Shown piece after piece: positions 50,805 through 62,539 of a stretch of 64,000 nt of DNA. How positions within the stretch are numbered: the stretch's first letter is position 1; every line of letters begins with the position of its first letter. Origin of the DNA: Anderseniella sp963700895 (GTDB lineage Bacteria > Pseudomonadota > Alphaproteobacteria > Rhizobiales > Aestuariivirgaceae); NCBI GenBank assembly GCA_963700895.1, contig CAVOZI010000032.1:15606-79605 (forward strand), in the 5' to 3' direction. The translations under genes and the position numbers were made by a program. The notes below the pieces were generated by a model, which saw nothing but the letters and a program-made list of their open reading frames with translations, made no database searches and had not been told where the DNA came from.

Positions 50805-52400
50805 TTAGCCGGCCATCCACCAGCGCTCGCCGTTCTTGTGGCCGTCGAGTTCCCAGTTGTTGGCCCACTTTTCCGGAGTGCCGATCTTCTTCGACACGGC
50901 GTGGGTGTAGGCCATGTACATCGGGATCAGCGCGCCGCCGTCTTCGTTGCAGAGCTTCTGCATCTCGACATACATCTCGCGGCGCTTGGTCGTGTCCAGT
51001 TCGCCACGTGCCTGAACGAGCAGTTCGTTGAAGCGGGTGTTGTCCCACCGCGTCTCGTTCCAGTCTGCGCCCTTCGAGTAGATCTGCGAGAAGATCCAGT
51101 CCTCGGTCGGACGGCCACCCCAGTAGCCGCCGCACCAGGGCTTCTTGAGCCAGACGTCGTCCCAATAGGCGTCGTCGGCTTCGCGGACCACCTCGATCTC
51201 TATGCCGGCGGCCTTGGCGCTTTCGGCATAGAGCTGGGCGGTGTCGACCGCACCTTCAAAGGCGGTGTCGGCGATGTGGAGCTGAACCTTCAGGTTCTCC
51301 ATGCCGGCCTTCTTCAGGTACGACTTGGCCATTTCCGGATCGTACTGGCGCTGCGGCATTTCTTCCGCAGTGGCACGGTAGATGTTGGCCGGGCCGATTG
51401 GCGAGTCGTTGCCCACTTCGCCCTGGCCAAGCAGGATCTTCTTGACCAGTTCCTCGCGGTTGATGGCCAGCTTCAGCGCCATACGTACGTTGACGTCCGA
51501 GAACGGCGCGGTATCGCAGTGCATCGGCAGAATGGCGTGCTTGTTGCCGAAGGTCGGCTTGACGACGACGTTCGGGTCCTTCTCCAGCAGCGCCACGGTC
51601 TTCAGGTCGAGGTTCGACATGGAGTGCAGCGAGCCGGTGCGCACACCGGTGGTGCGGGCATTCGCGTCGGCCACGAACAGGTTGTCGATGTCTTCGAAGA
51701 AGGCGGCGTTTTCCTTCCAGTAGCTCGGGTTGCGCTTCACCTTGGTGGAGACGCCGGGCTCGAAGTTGACCAGGCTGTAGCCGCCGGTGCCAACGCCCGA
51801 TTCCCAGTCCATCTTGCCGTCATCCTTGGCCGGGCAGATCATCAGGTGGTAGTCGGACACAATGAACGGCCAGTCGGCGTTGGGGCCTTCGAGGGTGAAC
51901 ACCACGTTGTCGCCGTCAGCCTTGACGTCGGTGATCTGCTTGGTGAGGCCGGAGGCTGCCGACTTGTTGCCTTCGCCGCGGTGATGGTTGAACGAGGCCA
52001 CCACGTCATTGGAGTCCATCGTCTTGCCGTTGTGGAACTCGACGCTCTTGCGCAGCTTGAACACCCAGGTCTTGGCGTCGAGGCTTTCCCAGCTCTCGGC
52101 CAGTTCAGAGCGCAGCTGACCGTCCGGAGACATCTCCGTGAGGTTGTTGCGCAGCTGGTTGCCGACGTTGATCATGTAGCTGTCGTTGGTCTGGGCCGGG
52201 TCGAGCACGTCCTTGGTGCCGCCGCCGGTCAGTGCCTGTATGTAAGACCCACCCTTCTGCGGGGTGGCTGCGCGGGCTTTGTCGAACATCGACCCGGCAA
52301 GCGAAGCAGTGACGCCGGTGGCGACCGCATAGCGAATGAAATCGCGGCGGTTCGTCCTTGGCGACTGCAAAACCTGCAACAGTTTGTCATCTGACTTCAT
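50805..52400 (-). CDS. ABC transporter substrate-binding protein, peptide/opine family 5, Tat-exported
   Basis: Periplasmic solute-binding protein (531 aa) of the DppA/OppA class. The N terminus has a twin-arginine signal, TNRRDFIRYAVATGVTASL, with cleavage after the ARA-A region. The body has YDPAQTND-type opening (TKDVLDPAQTNDSYM), LAESWESLDAKTWVFKLRKS with VEFHNGKTMDSNDV, and RMALKLAINREELVKKIL, all standard for family 5. Ligand unknown. No permease or ATPase genes are next to it, so its transporter partners lie elsewhere. The ATG at 52400 lies about 300 bases from divergent frmA. Confidence 0.9.
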   Translation of the reverse strand: MKSDDKLLQVLQSPRTNRRDFIRYAVATGVTASLAGSMFDKARAATPQKGGSYIQALTGGGTKDVLDPAQTNDSYMINVGNQLRNNLTEMSPDGQLRSELAESWESLDAKTWVFKLRKSVEFHNGKTMDSNDVVASFNHHRGEGNKSAASGLTKQITDVKADGDNVVFTLEGPNADWPFIVSDYHLMICPAKDDGKMDWESGVGTGGYSLVNFEPGVSTKVKRNPSYWKENAAFFEDIDNLFVADANARTTGVRTGSLHSMSNLDLKTVALLEKDPNVVVKPTFGNKHAILPMHCDTAPFSDVNVRMALKLAINREELVKKILLGQGEVGNDSPIGPANIYRATAEEMPQRQYDPEMAKSYLKKAGMENLKVQLHIADTAFEGAVDTAQLYAESAKAAGIEIEVVREADDAYWDDVWLKKPWCGGYWGGRPTEDWIFSQIYSKGADWNETRWDNTRFNELLVQARGELDTTKRREMYVEMQKLCNEDGGALIPMYMAYTHAVSKKIGTPEKWANNWELDGHKNGERWWMAG

Positions 52401-52698
52401 CAGTTATCTCCCTTTGAACGCTTGACCTGACCATCCTCCAGCCCGATCGAACGAGATACTGTCACGAAAAATCACGCAGTTTCCAGTCTCTTTCTCAACT
52501 GGTGAGCCTGATTGACCGCAGGTTGAAGCGGATTTCTGCCTGCTGACCGGCGGAGCGGCGCGGTTTCGATCAAGTGGCGGGATTTGCGTCAGTTGCCGAA
52601 TAATGATTTGTCAGAAACGGGCGCGATGTTCAAAGATGCGGGACATCCAGAAGCGAAACAACAGATTCCGGTCATATCCGGCATGGGAGGAACGATTC

Positions 52699-53819
<1,121 letters not shown>

Positions 53820-53823
<4 letters not shown>

Positions 53824-54272
53824 CGGCCATCTACGTTGATGCAGATGCCTGCCCGGTGCGGGCAGAGACGGTCCGCGTGGCAAGCCGCCACGCGGTTCGT
53901 GTTTTCATCGTCAGCAATGGCGGCATCCGGCCCGACCCCGATCCGCTGGTGGAAACGGTGGTGGTGGATGGCGGACCGGACGTGGCGGACAAGTGGATTG
54001 CCGAACGCGCAGGACCCGGCGACATCTGCATCACCGGCGACATTCCGCTGGCGGCTCGATGCGTCGAGGCGGGTGCCCGGGTGGTCAAGCACAATGGCGA
54101 CGTGCTGGACACTGCAAATATCGGCCAGGTGCTGGCGATGCGCGACCTGATGGCGGACCTGCGCGCCGCCAATCCGCTGAACCAGGGTGGCGGCGGCAAG
54201 CCGTTCTCGCAAAAGGACCGGTCGCGGTTCCTCGATGTGCTGGAACGCGAGGTGAGGCGGGCGAAGGGTTAG
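53820..54272 (+). CDS. DUF188 family protein (YaiI/YqxD)
   Basis: 150-residue protein of the conserved DUF188 family. IYVDADACPVRAETVRVASR is the hallmark start, with acidic residues suggesting a PIN-like fold, then DKWIAERAGPGDICITGDIP and GGGGKPFSQKDRSRFLDVL. Function unproven. The start is TTG 53820, overlapping the frmA stop (TTGA); no ATG fits. Tail-to-tail with the EamA gene, overlapping by four bases. Confidence 0.85.
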
Positions 54273-55186
54273 GACGCAGCCACCCGCTCGCGCCACCAGA
54301 CATAAAGTCCGGCCCCGACGATGATGGCGATGCCGAGCCATTTCATGCCTTGCGGGATCTCGCCGAAGACCAGGTAGCTGAGTGCGGTGGCTGAGACGAT
54401 TTCGATATAGGTGAACGGGGCCAGCACCGAGGCGGGGGCCCGCTTGAAGGCGTGCACCACCATCAGGTGGCCAACGGTGGCAATGAGCCCGACAGCCGCA
54501 AGCATGATCCAGTGCTGCTGCGACGGCCAGGCGAGGGTGAACAGTTCGAAACCTGCACCGGTGCCCGCCATGGACACAAGCGCGAGTGCAGGGACGGAAA
54601 CGACGCCGGAGAAAAACTGCATGGTCATCGGGTCTTCCGAGGCGGACAGCGCCTTGGTGTAGAGCAGGTAGACGGCGAACAGGGTGGCTGCCGCAATGGG
54701 CAGCAAGGATGCCGCGCCGAAAATCGCGTAGCTGGGCTGGATGACGATGAGCGCGCCGATGAAGCCGACAGCCACTGCGACCCGGCGCCGCCAGCCGACT
54801 TTCTCTTTCAACACCAGCGCGCTGAGGATGGTGAGGATCAACGGTTCGACGAAGAAAATGGCGATGGCGTCGGGCACGGGCAGCCAGCGCAAAGAGGTGA
54901 AGAAACAGGTGGTGGCTCCCGCCATTAGCAGCGCACGCACGACGTTGGGCCAAAGCCGGTTGGGCATCAGCCCGGCCACGCCTTTCATCCAGAGCAGCAG
55001 CGGCAGCAGGTACAGGGCCTGGAAGGCGAAGCGCGCCAGCGACACCTGGATGCCGTTCAGTTCGGCCGACATGGCCTTGCCCATGATGTCCATCGCCGGC
55101 AGCAGCAGCATGGCGCCCGCCATCAGTGCGAGGCCGCCGGACACACCAGCGCCTGCAGGGGCAATTGTGGAAGTCGGGGCTTTCAT
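54269..55186 (-). CDS. EamA/DMT-family membrane transporter
   Basis: Ten-helix drug/metabolite transporter of 305 residues from ATG 55186, with the two internally repeated EamA halves: FTSLRWLPVPDAIAIFFVEP and ILTILSALVLKEKVGWRR in the first, HLMVVHAFKRAPASVLAPFT and LSYLVFGEIPQGMKWLG in the second. Likely an inner-membrane exporter of small metabolites, substrate unknown. It lies between frmA and fghA on the opposite strand and is probably unrelated to them. Confidence 0.87.
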   Translation of the reverse strand: MKAPTSTIAPAGAGVSGGLALMAGAMLLLPAMDIMGKAMSAELNGIQVSLARFAFQALYLLPLLLWMKGVAGLMPNRLWPNVVRALLMAGATTCFFTSLRWLPVPDAIAIFFVEPLILTILSALVLKEKVGWRRRVAVAVGFIGALIVIQPSYAIFGAASLLPIAAATLFAVYLLYTKALSASEDPMTMQFFSGVVSVPALALVSMAGTGAGFELFTLAWPSQQHWIMLAAVGLIATVGHLMVVHAFKRAPASVLAPFTYIEIVSATALSYLVFGEIPQGMKWLGIAIIVGAGLYVWWRERVAAS

Positions 55187-55319
55187 TGAAACCTGACGGG
55201 GACGGAGGCGGAGTTTTCCGGCGGTAACCCATTGCCGGGGCAAGAGCAAGCATTGACGTGTACCGTCAAATCATGCCCGTTGTGCACCGCTTGCAGGACA
55301 TCCGCGAAGGAGGACCCAG

Positions 55320-56168
55320 ATGACCGGGATCGAGATCAAGGCAACCAACCGCTGTTTCGGCGGCGAGCAGATCCAGTTCACTCACCAAAGCAGCGCCTGC
55401 AGGTGCGAAATGACGGCGTCGATCTTTCTGCCGGCGCAGGCGAAGACTCGCAAGGTGCCGGTGCTGTGGTGGCTGTCAGGGCTGACCTGCACGGACCAGA
55501 ATTTCGTCACCAAGGCCGGTGCGCAGCGCTACGCGGCCGAGCATGGCGTGGCCATCGTGGCGCCGGACACGTCGCCGCGTGGCGAAGGCGTGCCCGATGA
55601 CCCCGACGGTGCATATGATTTCGGCCTTGGCGCGGGATTTTACGTCAACGCAACGCAGGCGCCTTTCAGCACGCATTATCAAATGTACGAATACATCGTG
55701 GATGAGCTGCCGGCGGTGATCGGGGCAAATTTCGATGTGGACATGAGCCGGCAGGCAATCTCGGGCCACTCGATGGGCGGGCACGGCGCGCTGACCATCG
55801 CGCTGAAGAACCCGGGAAGATTCAAGTCGGTTTCGGCATTTTCGCCGATAGTTTCACCGATGAATTGCCCGTGGGGGCACAAGGCGCTGGGCGGCTATCT
55901 TGGTGACGACAAGGCAGCATGGGCGGCGCATGATGCGTGTGCGCTGATTGCCGATGCGCCGGAGCGGCTGCCGCTGCTGATCGAACAGGGCGATGCGGAC
56001 AACTTCCTGGCCGGGCAACTCAAGCCGCACCTCATTGAGGAAGCTTGCGCCAGGGCCGGTCACCGGCTGACACTGAGAATGCAACTAGGATACGACCATT
56101 CGTATTACTTCATTGCCAGCTTCATTGGTGATCACGTGGCATGGCACGCCCGGGCGTTGTTTGCCTGA
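55320..56168 (+). CDS. fghA: S-formylglutathione hydrolase
   Basis: Serine hydrolase (esterase D family) releasing formate from S-formylglutathione, the product of FrmA. The 282 residues have LWWLSGLTCTDQNFVTKAGA with the conserved Cys, PDTSPRGEGVPDD, nucleophile Ser151 in ISGHSMGGHGAL, and the C-terminal His in GYDHSYYFIASFI. Length is typical. ATG 55320 follows AAGGAGG. Confidence 0.95.
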   Translation: MTGIEIKATNRCFGGEQIQFTHQSSACRCEMTASIFLPAQAKTRKVPVLWWLSGLTCTDQNFVTKAGAQRYAAEHGVAIVAPDTSPRGEGVPDDPDGAYDFGLGAGFYVNATQAPFSTHYQMYEYIVDELPAVIGANFDVDMSRQAISGHSMGGHGALTIALKNPGRFKSVSAFSPIVSPMNCPWGHKALGGYLGDDKAAWAAHDACALIADAPERLPLLIEQGDADNFLAGQLKPHLIEEACARAGHRLTLRMQLGYDHSYYFIASFIGDHVAWHARALFA

Positions 56169-56278
56169 TTGTAATGCAGCCACGCATGGACTTGTTGTAA
56201 CCGGTTGCCTATATCACCAGATGAGCGAGTAACAGCCGGAACAGGGTTCCGGCGCAGGAAGAGGGAAACTCTCAGCAC

Positions 56279-57370
56279 ATGCCATGGAATACACAAGGCG
56301 GCGGCGGTGGTGGTCCTTGGGGCCAGGGACCATCGGGTGGAGGCGGCGGTGGCCGCAGCGGCGGGCCGGGCACACCTCCCGATCTGGAAGACCTGATCCG
56401 CAAGGGGCAGGACCGGCTTAAGACCGTGCTGCCGCAAGGCGGCGGCGGCAAAAGCCCGTGGATCATCGGCCTCATCGCGCTTGGTGCGCTGTGGGCGTTC
56501 AACAGCTTCCATACCATCCAGGCGGACGAACAGGGCGTCGTGCTGCGGCTGGGTGAATACCAGCGTACTGTCGCGCCTGGCCTGCAGTTTGCCGCGTGGC
56601 CGATCGAGACGATGGAAACGCTGCCGGTCGAGGCGGTCAACCAGATCAACTTCGGTGGTGACGGCAACTCCACCAGCAGCCAGATGCTGGCGGGCGACCA
56701 GAACCTTGTGGACATCCGCTTTACGGTGCAGTGGAAGATTTCCGATCCGACGCAGTACCTTTTCAATGTGCGCGAACAAGAGCGCCTGGTCCGCACGGTG
56801 GCCGAAAGCGCCATGCGCGAGATCGTGGGCCGCACGCCGGCTGAGGAAATCCGCACCCGTGGCCGTTTCGAGGCCCAGGAACAGGTACGCGCCCTGACGC
56901 AGGCTGCCATCGAGAACTACCAGTCAGGCATCACCATCCTCGGCGTACAGCTGGAAAAGGCTGACCCGCCGCCGCAGGTGGTCGATGCGTTTGAAGAAGT
57001 GCAACGTGCCGAGCAGAACCAGAACCGCTTCATCCGTGAGGCCGAACAGTACCGCAACCAGGTGCTGGGCCAGTCGCGCGGTGAAGCCTCCAAGATCGTG
57101 GAAGACGCCAAGGCCTACACGGCCCGGGTGGTCAACGAGGCGGAAGGTGAAGCGCAGCGCTTCAAGTCGATCTACGCGGAGTATGCCAAGGCGAAGGACG
57201 TAACGCGCAAGCGCCTCTTCCTCGAAATGATGGAAGACGTCATGGCCAATTCCAACAAGGTCATCATCGAAGGCAATACCGGCGGCCAGGGCGGTTCGGG
57301 CGTGGTGCCATACCTGCCGTTGCCGGAAATACAGAAGCGTCAGCAGCAGCCGTCGGGAGGTAACCAGTAA
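56279..57370 (+). CDS. hflK: HflK, regulator of the FtsH protease
   Basis: SPFH-domain inner-membrane protein that assembles with HflC around FtsH and limits its activity. 363 residues: a long Gly-rich cytoplasmic N terminus (GGGGGPWGQGPSGGGGGG), a membrane helix (PWIIGLIALGALWAFNSF, about 60-77), then the SPFH domain EQGVVLRLGEYQRTVAPGLQ and a coiled-coil region around RFIREAEQYRNQVLGQSRG. The stop shares its last base with the hflC start. Confidence 0.93.
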   Translation: MPWNTQGGGGGGPWGQGPSGGGGGGRSGGPGTPPDLEDLIRKGQDRLKTVLPQGGGGKSPWIIGLIALGALWAFNSFHTIQADEQGVVLRLGEYQRTVAPGLQFAAWPIETMETLPVEAVNQINFGGDGNSTSSQMLAGDQNLVDIRFTVQWKISDPTQYLFNVREQERLVRTVAESAMREIVGRTPAEEIRTRGRFEAQEQVRALTQAAIENYQSGITILGVQLEKADPPPQVVDAFEEVQRAEQNQNRFIREAEQYRNQVLGQSRGEASKIVEDAKAYTARVVNEAEGEAQRFKSIYAEYAKAKDVTRKRLFLEMMEDVMANSNKVIIEGNTGGQGGSGVVPYLPLPEIQKRQQQPSGGNQ

Positions 57371-58260
57371 TGGGTGCGATCAAGTCATTCGGCCTCATGC
57401 TGGCCGCCGGCGCAGCGTTCGTGGTGTGGCAGTCGCTGTTCGTGGTGGACGAGCGCGAAAAGGCGCTGGTCACCCAGCTGGGTGAAATCCAGCGCGAGAT
57501 CAACGAACCGGGTCTGTACTTCAAGATTCCGTTCATTCAGGAAGTGGTGCAGATCGAGGACCGGATCGTGTTCTTCGAGAGCACGGACAAGTCGGTGCAG
57601 GTGGTCGACGGCCGCCGTTACCTCGTTGACTCGATCACCATGATCCGCGTCAACAATCCGCGCCGGTTCCGTGAAACGGTGGGCGCCAACCTCGGCGTTG
57701 CCCAGAGCCGCATCGAGACCCGTCTCGACGCTGCCCTTCGCCAGGTCTATGGCCGGCGCACCTTCGATGCAGCCCTGTCCAAGGATCGCGCGGCGATGAT
57801 GCGCGAAATCCGTGACCAGGTGCGCGCCGAGGCCGATGCACTGGGCATCGAGGTGGTGGATGTGAAGATCCGCCGCACCGACCTGATGCCGGACGTGCTC
57901 AAGGATACCTACGACCGGATGAACGCCGAACGCTTTGCCGAAGCCGCTGAACTGCGCGCCGTCGGTGAGGCCCAGGCGACCCGCATCAAGGCCGAGGCCG
58001 ACCGCCAGGCTGTGGAACTTGTCTCCAAGGCCCAGCGCGAAGCTGAAATCCTGCGTGGTGAAGGTGACGCCAAGCGCAACGCGACCTTCGCGGATGCGTT
58101 CCAGCAGGACCCGGAGTTCTTTGCGTTCTATCGCTCCATGCAGGCCTACAGCAAGGCTCTGTCCGACAGCGGCACAACGCTGGTGCTGCAGCCGGATTCG
58201 GAGTTCTTCCAGTACTTCGGCACCCAGCAGACAGCGCCCGCACCGGTGCAGCAGCAGTGA
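57370..58260 (+). CDS. hflC: HflC, partner of HflK
   Basis: Second SPFH subunit of the FtsH-regulating complex. The 296 residues start with an N-terminal helix (FGLMLAAGAAFVVWQSLFVV), the prohibitin-like domain ALVTQLGEIQREINEPGLYF, and the helical region ATRIKAEADRQAVELVSKAQ with REAEILRGEGDAKRNATFAD. The end is Gln-rich. Starts one base into the hflK stop (TAATG). Confidence 0.93.
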   Translation: MGAIKSFGLMLAAGAAFVVWQSLFVVDEREKALVTQLGEIQREINEPGLYFKIPFIQEVVQIEDRIVFFESTDKSVQVVDGRRYLVDSITMIRVNNPRRFRETVGANLGVAQSRIETRLDAALRQVYGRRTFDAALSKDRAAMMREIRDQVRAEADALGIEVVDVKIRRTDLMPDVLKDTYDRMNAERFAEAAELRAVGEAQATRIKAEADRQAVELVSKAQREAEILRGEGDAKRNATFADAFQQDPEFFAFYRSMQAYSKALSDSGTTLVLQPDSEFFQYFGTQQTAPAPVQQQ

Positions 58261-58264
58261 TGCA

Positions 58265-58465
58265 ATGAGCGAGCTGGTCACGGCAATCGGGCTGGTCCTC
58301 GTTATCGAGGGCCTGCTCTATGCCGTGGCCCCGGGCCGTCTCAAGACCATGGCGGAATTCGCCAGCCGGATGCCGGACGACATGTTGCGCAATGCCGGCA
58401 TCGTCGCGGTGGCGATCGGCGTTGCTGTGGTGTGGCTGGCAAAAAGCGTCATCGGGGCCGGTTAG
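58265..58465 (+). CDS. DUF2065 small membrane protein
   Basis: 66-residue protein with two hydrophobic helices: LVTAIGLVLVIEGLLYAVAP and AGIVAVAIGVAVVWLAKSVI. This is the DUF2065 family regularly found between hflC and degP or near it in proteobacteria. Four bases after hflC. Probably an accessory to the HflKC membrane complex, inferred from position only. Confidence 0.82.
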   Translation: MSELVTAIGLVLVIEGLLYAVAPGRLKTMAEFASRMPDDMLRNAGIVAVAIGVAVVWLAKSVIGAG

Positions 58466-58593
58466 CCTCACAACATCGTGACGCGGCAACCAACCGGCCC
58501 CTTGCGAATTGGCTCCTGAGAGGTTCATCATCAGACCTTCCAGGGGCGGGTGAACCGGTGGACGACGCCAGAAAACGGGAGACAGTTTCCTAG

Positions 58594-60132
<1,539 letters not shown>

Positions 60133-60160
60133 CGGTTGAAAAACGTCTGAATTTCCATGA

Positions 60161-60187
60161 ATCCCCCGGCATGTCCGGGGGATTTTT
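60161..60187 (+). terminator. Rho-independent terminator after degP
   Basis: ATCCCCCGG (60161-60169) pairs perfectly with CCGGGGGAT (60175-60183), 5-base loop, followed by TTTTCG. Because the stem starts with AATC after an A-poor stretch, it works mainly for the plus strand. Confidence 0.85.
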
Positions 60188-60190
60188 CGT

Positions 60191-61084
60191 TCAACCCACG
60201 AACTGTGCGCGGGGTACGCCCTGCAGGAACAGCAGCGCCGTCAGGTTGCCGTGGTTGATCTGCACCGGCACCTGCGCGCGCACTGCCGGCTTGGCATGGA
60301 GCGCCACGCCGAGACCGGCTGCCTTGAGCATCGGCACGTCATTGGCGCCGTCGCCGACGGTCAGCGCCTCGGCGGGCGAAATGCCCAGGTCTTCGGCAAT
60401 GCGGTTGAGCGCCGCTACCTTGGCGTCGCGGCCAAGGATGGGCTCGGCCACCTTGCCGGTCAGCTTGCCTTCTGCCTCCAGCAGCATGTTGGCCTGATGC
60501 TGGTCAAAGCCGAGCGTTCCGGCGACATGGGCGGTGAAGTGGGTAAAGCCGCCGGAGATCAGCGCGCAGTGGGCACCCATGGCGCGCATGGTGGAGATCA
60601 GTTGCCGCCCGCCGGGCATGAAGCTGATGCGGCGTTCGATCACGTCGGCGATGATGCCGGATGGCAGGCCTTCGAGGGTGCGAACCCTCTCGCGCAGGGC
60701 GTCCTCGAACTCCAGCTCGCCGTTCATGGCCCGCGCGGTAATGGCGCTTACCGCCTCGCCGGCGCCGGCCATGTCGGCCAGTTCGTCGATGCATTCCTGC
60801 TCGATCATGGTTGAGTCCATGTCGGCCAGCAGCAACCGGCGCAGGCCGGGCCGCACGATGAGGTTTACGTCGACCGCAGCGCCGGCCAGCCGCATCCGCA
60901 CGGCCTCGATGGTTTCCGGCGGCAGCCCCTCGACGGCGAGTTCAAAAGCTTCGCCAGGAGACAGCCAGCGCCCGTCACCCATTGCGGCGCCAAGCGACAC
61001 GGCGGCGGCGCGCACGGTGTCGATAGCTTCTTGCGTCAAAGGGGCCTTTTGCGGATCGGCAATCAGCGATAGGAGTTGCGGCAT
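60191..61084 (-). CDS. serB: Phosphoserine phosphatase
   Basis: HAD-family phosphatase finishing serine biosynthesis. From ATG 61084 it has 297 residues. The first 75 form the variable N-terminal domain; the HAD motif I is LADMDSTMIEQECIDELA with Asp88 and Asp90, motif II ALISGGFTHFTAHVA and motif IV TVGDGANDVPMLKAAGLGVA. Its ATG shares two bases with the miaA ATG on the other strand. Its ribosome site GGGAA lies within miaA. Confidence 0.94.
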   Translation of the reverse strand: MPQLLSLIADPQKAPLTQEAIDTVRAAAVSLGAAMGDGRWLSPGEAFELAVEGLPPETIEAVRMRLAGAAVDVNLIVRPGLRRLLLADMDSTMIEQECIDELADMAGAGEAVSAITARAMNGELEFEDALRERVRTLEGLPSGIIADVIERRISFMPGGRQLISTMRAMGAHCALISGGFTHFTAHVAGTLGFDQHQANMLLEAEGKLTGKVAEPILGRDAKVAALNRIAEDLGISPAEALTVGDGANDVPMLKAAGLGVALHAKPAVRAQVPVQINHGNLTALLFLQGVPRAQFVG

Positions 61085-62006
61085 GAACAGTTCCCGAAAC
61101 AAGACCGCCGTCCTTATTGCAGGGCCGACCGCCAGCGGCAAGTCGGCTGTTGCCATCAAGGTGGCGCGCGAGCTGGACGGCGTGATCATCAATGCCGACG
61201 CCATGCAGCTTTATGACGGGCTGAGGGTGCTGACGTCGCGCCCGACCGGGGCTGATGAGCGGGCAACACCGCACCGGCTTTATGGCGCAGTGCCGCCGGG
61301 CGAGGTGTGGTCTGCCGGGCGCTGGCTGGCGGCGGCGAGGCAGGAGATCGAAGCGGCCTGGGCGCAAGGTAAGGTGCCGGTGGTGACAGGCGGAACCGGG
61401 CTTTACTTCAAGGCGCTGGAAGAGGGGCTGTCGCATGTGCCGTCGGTGCCGCAGGACACTCGTGACCGGTGGCGGGAGCGGCTCAGGGCGGAAGGCGCGC
61501 CGGCGCTCCACGCAGAGCTTGCCCGGCTGGCGCCGGAGGATGCAGCAAGGCTTGAGCCGGGCGACAGCCAGCGAATCGTGCGCTGTCTGGAAGTGCTTGA
61601 AGCGACGGGCAGACCGCTGTCGGCGCATTTCCTTGCGGCGAAGGAGGCGTCCGTGCTGAAAGGCGCTGAGGTGCGCCGCGTTGCCATCGTGCCGCCGCGA
61701 GACGAGCTTTACGCCGTCATCGACGCCCGCTTCGAGGCCATGATGGCCATGGGCGCGGTCAAGGAAGTGGAGGCGCTGCTGGCGCTCAGGCTTCCGGAGG
61801 ATGCGCCGGTCATGAAGGCCATTGGCGTGAAGCCCCTGTCGGACATGCTGGCAGGCCAGTTGACGGCTGCCCAGGCAGTCGAACTCGCCAAGCGGCAGTC
61901 GCGCAATTATGCCAAGCGTCAGATGACGTGGATCCGCAACCAGATGGCCGACTGGCCGGTGGTGGAGAAGCGCAAGCAGGCCATCGAGGTACTGCTCAAT
62001 GGTTGA
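61083..62006 (+). CDS. miaA: tRNA dimethylallyltransferase MiaA
   Basis: Transfers an isopentenyl group to A37 of tRNAs reading U-starting codons. The 307 residues have the P-loop GPTASGKS (14-21), the substrate-binding INADAMQLYDGLRVLTSRPT, VTGGTGLYFKALEEGL and the C-terminal RQSRNYAKRQMTWIRNQ. ATG 61083 follows AGGAG, which is located inside the first codons of serB. The next gene overlaps by eight bases. Confidence 0.95.
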   Translation: MNSSRNKTAVLIAGPTASGKSAVAIKVARELDGVIINADAMQLYDGLRVLTSRPTGADERATPHRLYGAVPPGEVWSAGRWLAAARQEIEAAWAQGKVPVVTGGTGLYFKALEEGLSHVPSVPQDTRDRWRERLRAEGAPALHAELARLAPEDAARLEPGDSQRIVRCLEVLEATGRPLSAHFLAAKEASVLKGAEVRRVAIVPPRDELYAVIDARFEAMMAMGAVKEVEALLALRLPEDAPVMKAIGVKPLSDMLAGQLTAAQAVELAKRQSRNYAKRQMTWIRNQMADWPVVEKRKQAIEVLLNG

Positions 62007-62539
62007 GATCATCGAGGCCGGGTCTGGCCATGCCGATGCCATAGCGCGGCTGCACGCCGACAACTGGAAGGCCACCTATCGCGGCATCCTGCCGGACGGC
62101 TATCTCGACACGCAAGTGGACTGGCGAGCGGCTGGCCTATTGGCGCTCCGCGCTGGCCACCGGCAACTATTCGATGGTGCGGGCAGCACTGGGTGAGGGC
62201 GGAGAGGTCATCGGGTTCAGCGGCCTCAAGGCCGACGTGGACAAGGGCTATGACCAGACCATCGAGCACCTGCACGTGAGCGCTCAGGCGCGCGGCACAG
62301 GACTTGGGCGGGCGCTGATGGCCGATGCGGCCCGGCAGACGCTGGCCCGCGGCGGACAGACATTGTGCCTTTGGGTGTTCGAGGACAACGCCAGGGCGAT
62401 CGGCTTCTACGAGGCGCTGGGCGGGGTGACGGATGCGCGCGGCACCGACAAGTTTGCCAGCGGCGATGCGCCGGACCGGCGGATCGGCTGGCACGACCTG
62501 CGGGCTCTGATCGCCAGATGCGGGGAGACGCGCAGATGA
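61999..62539 (+). pseudogene. GNAT-family acetyltransferase, apparently frameshifted
   Basis: The first frame starts at ATG 61999 (VEIIEAGSGHADAIARLHAD, NWKATYRGILPDGYL), typical of GNAT proteins, but after about VDW (62124) it loses similarity and stops at 62196. One frame over, GERLAYWRSALATGNYSMVR resumes from about 62123 and continues with the acetyl-CoA motif VSAQARGTGLGRALMADAA and LWVFEDNARAIGFYEALGG to the stop at 62539. A single extra base near 62119-62128 joins the two into a normal 180-residue enzyme. Overlaps miaA by eight bases and the next gene as ATGA, so it belongs to an operon. Substrate unknown. Confidence 0.75.

Noticed and set aside
56190..56215. Heat-shock (RpoH-like) promoter before hflK, CTTG followed by CTATAT
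   Set aside because: The gap between the two blocks is too short for known RpoH or housekeeping spacing.
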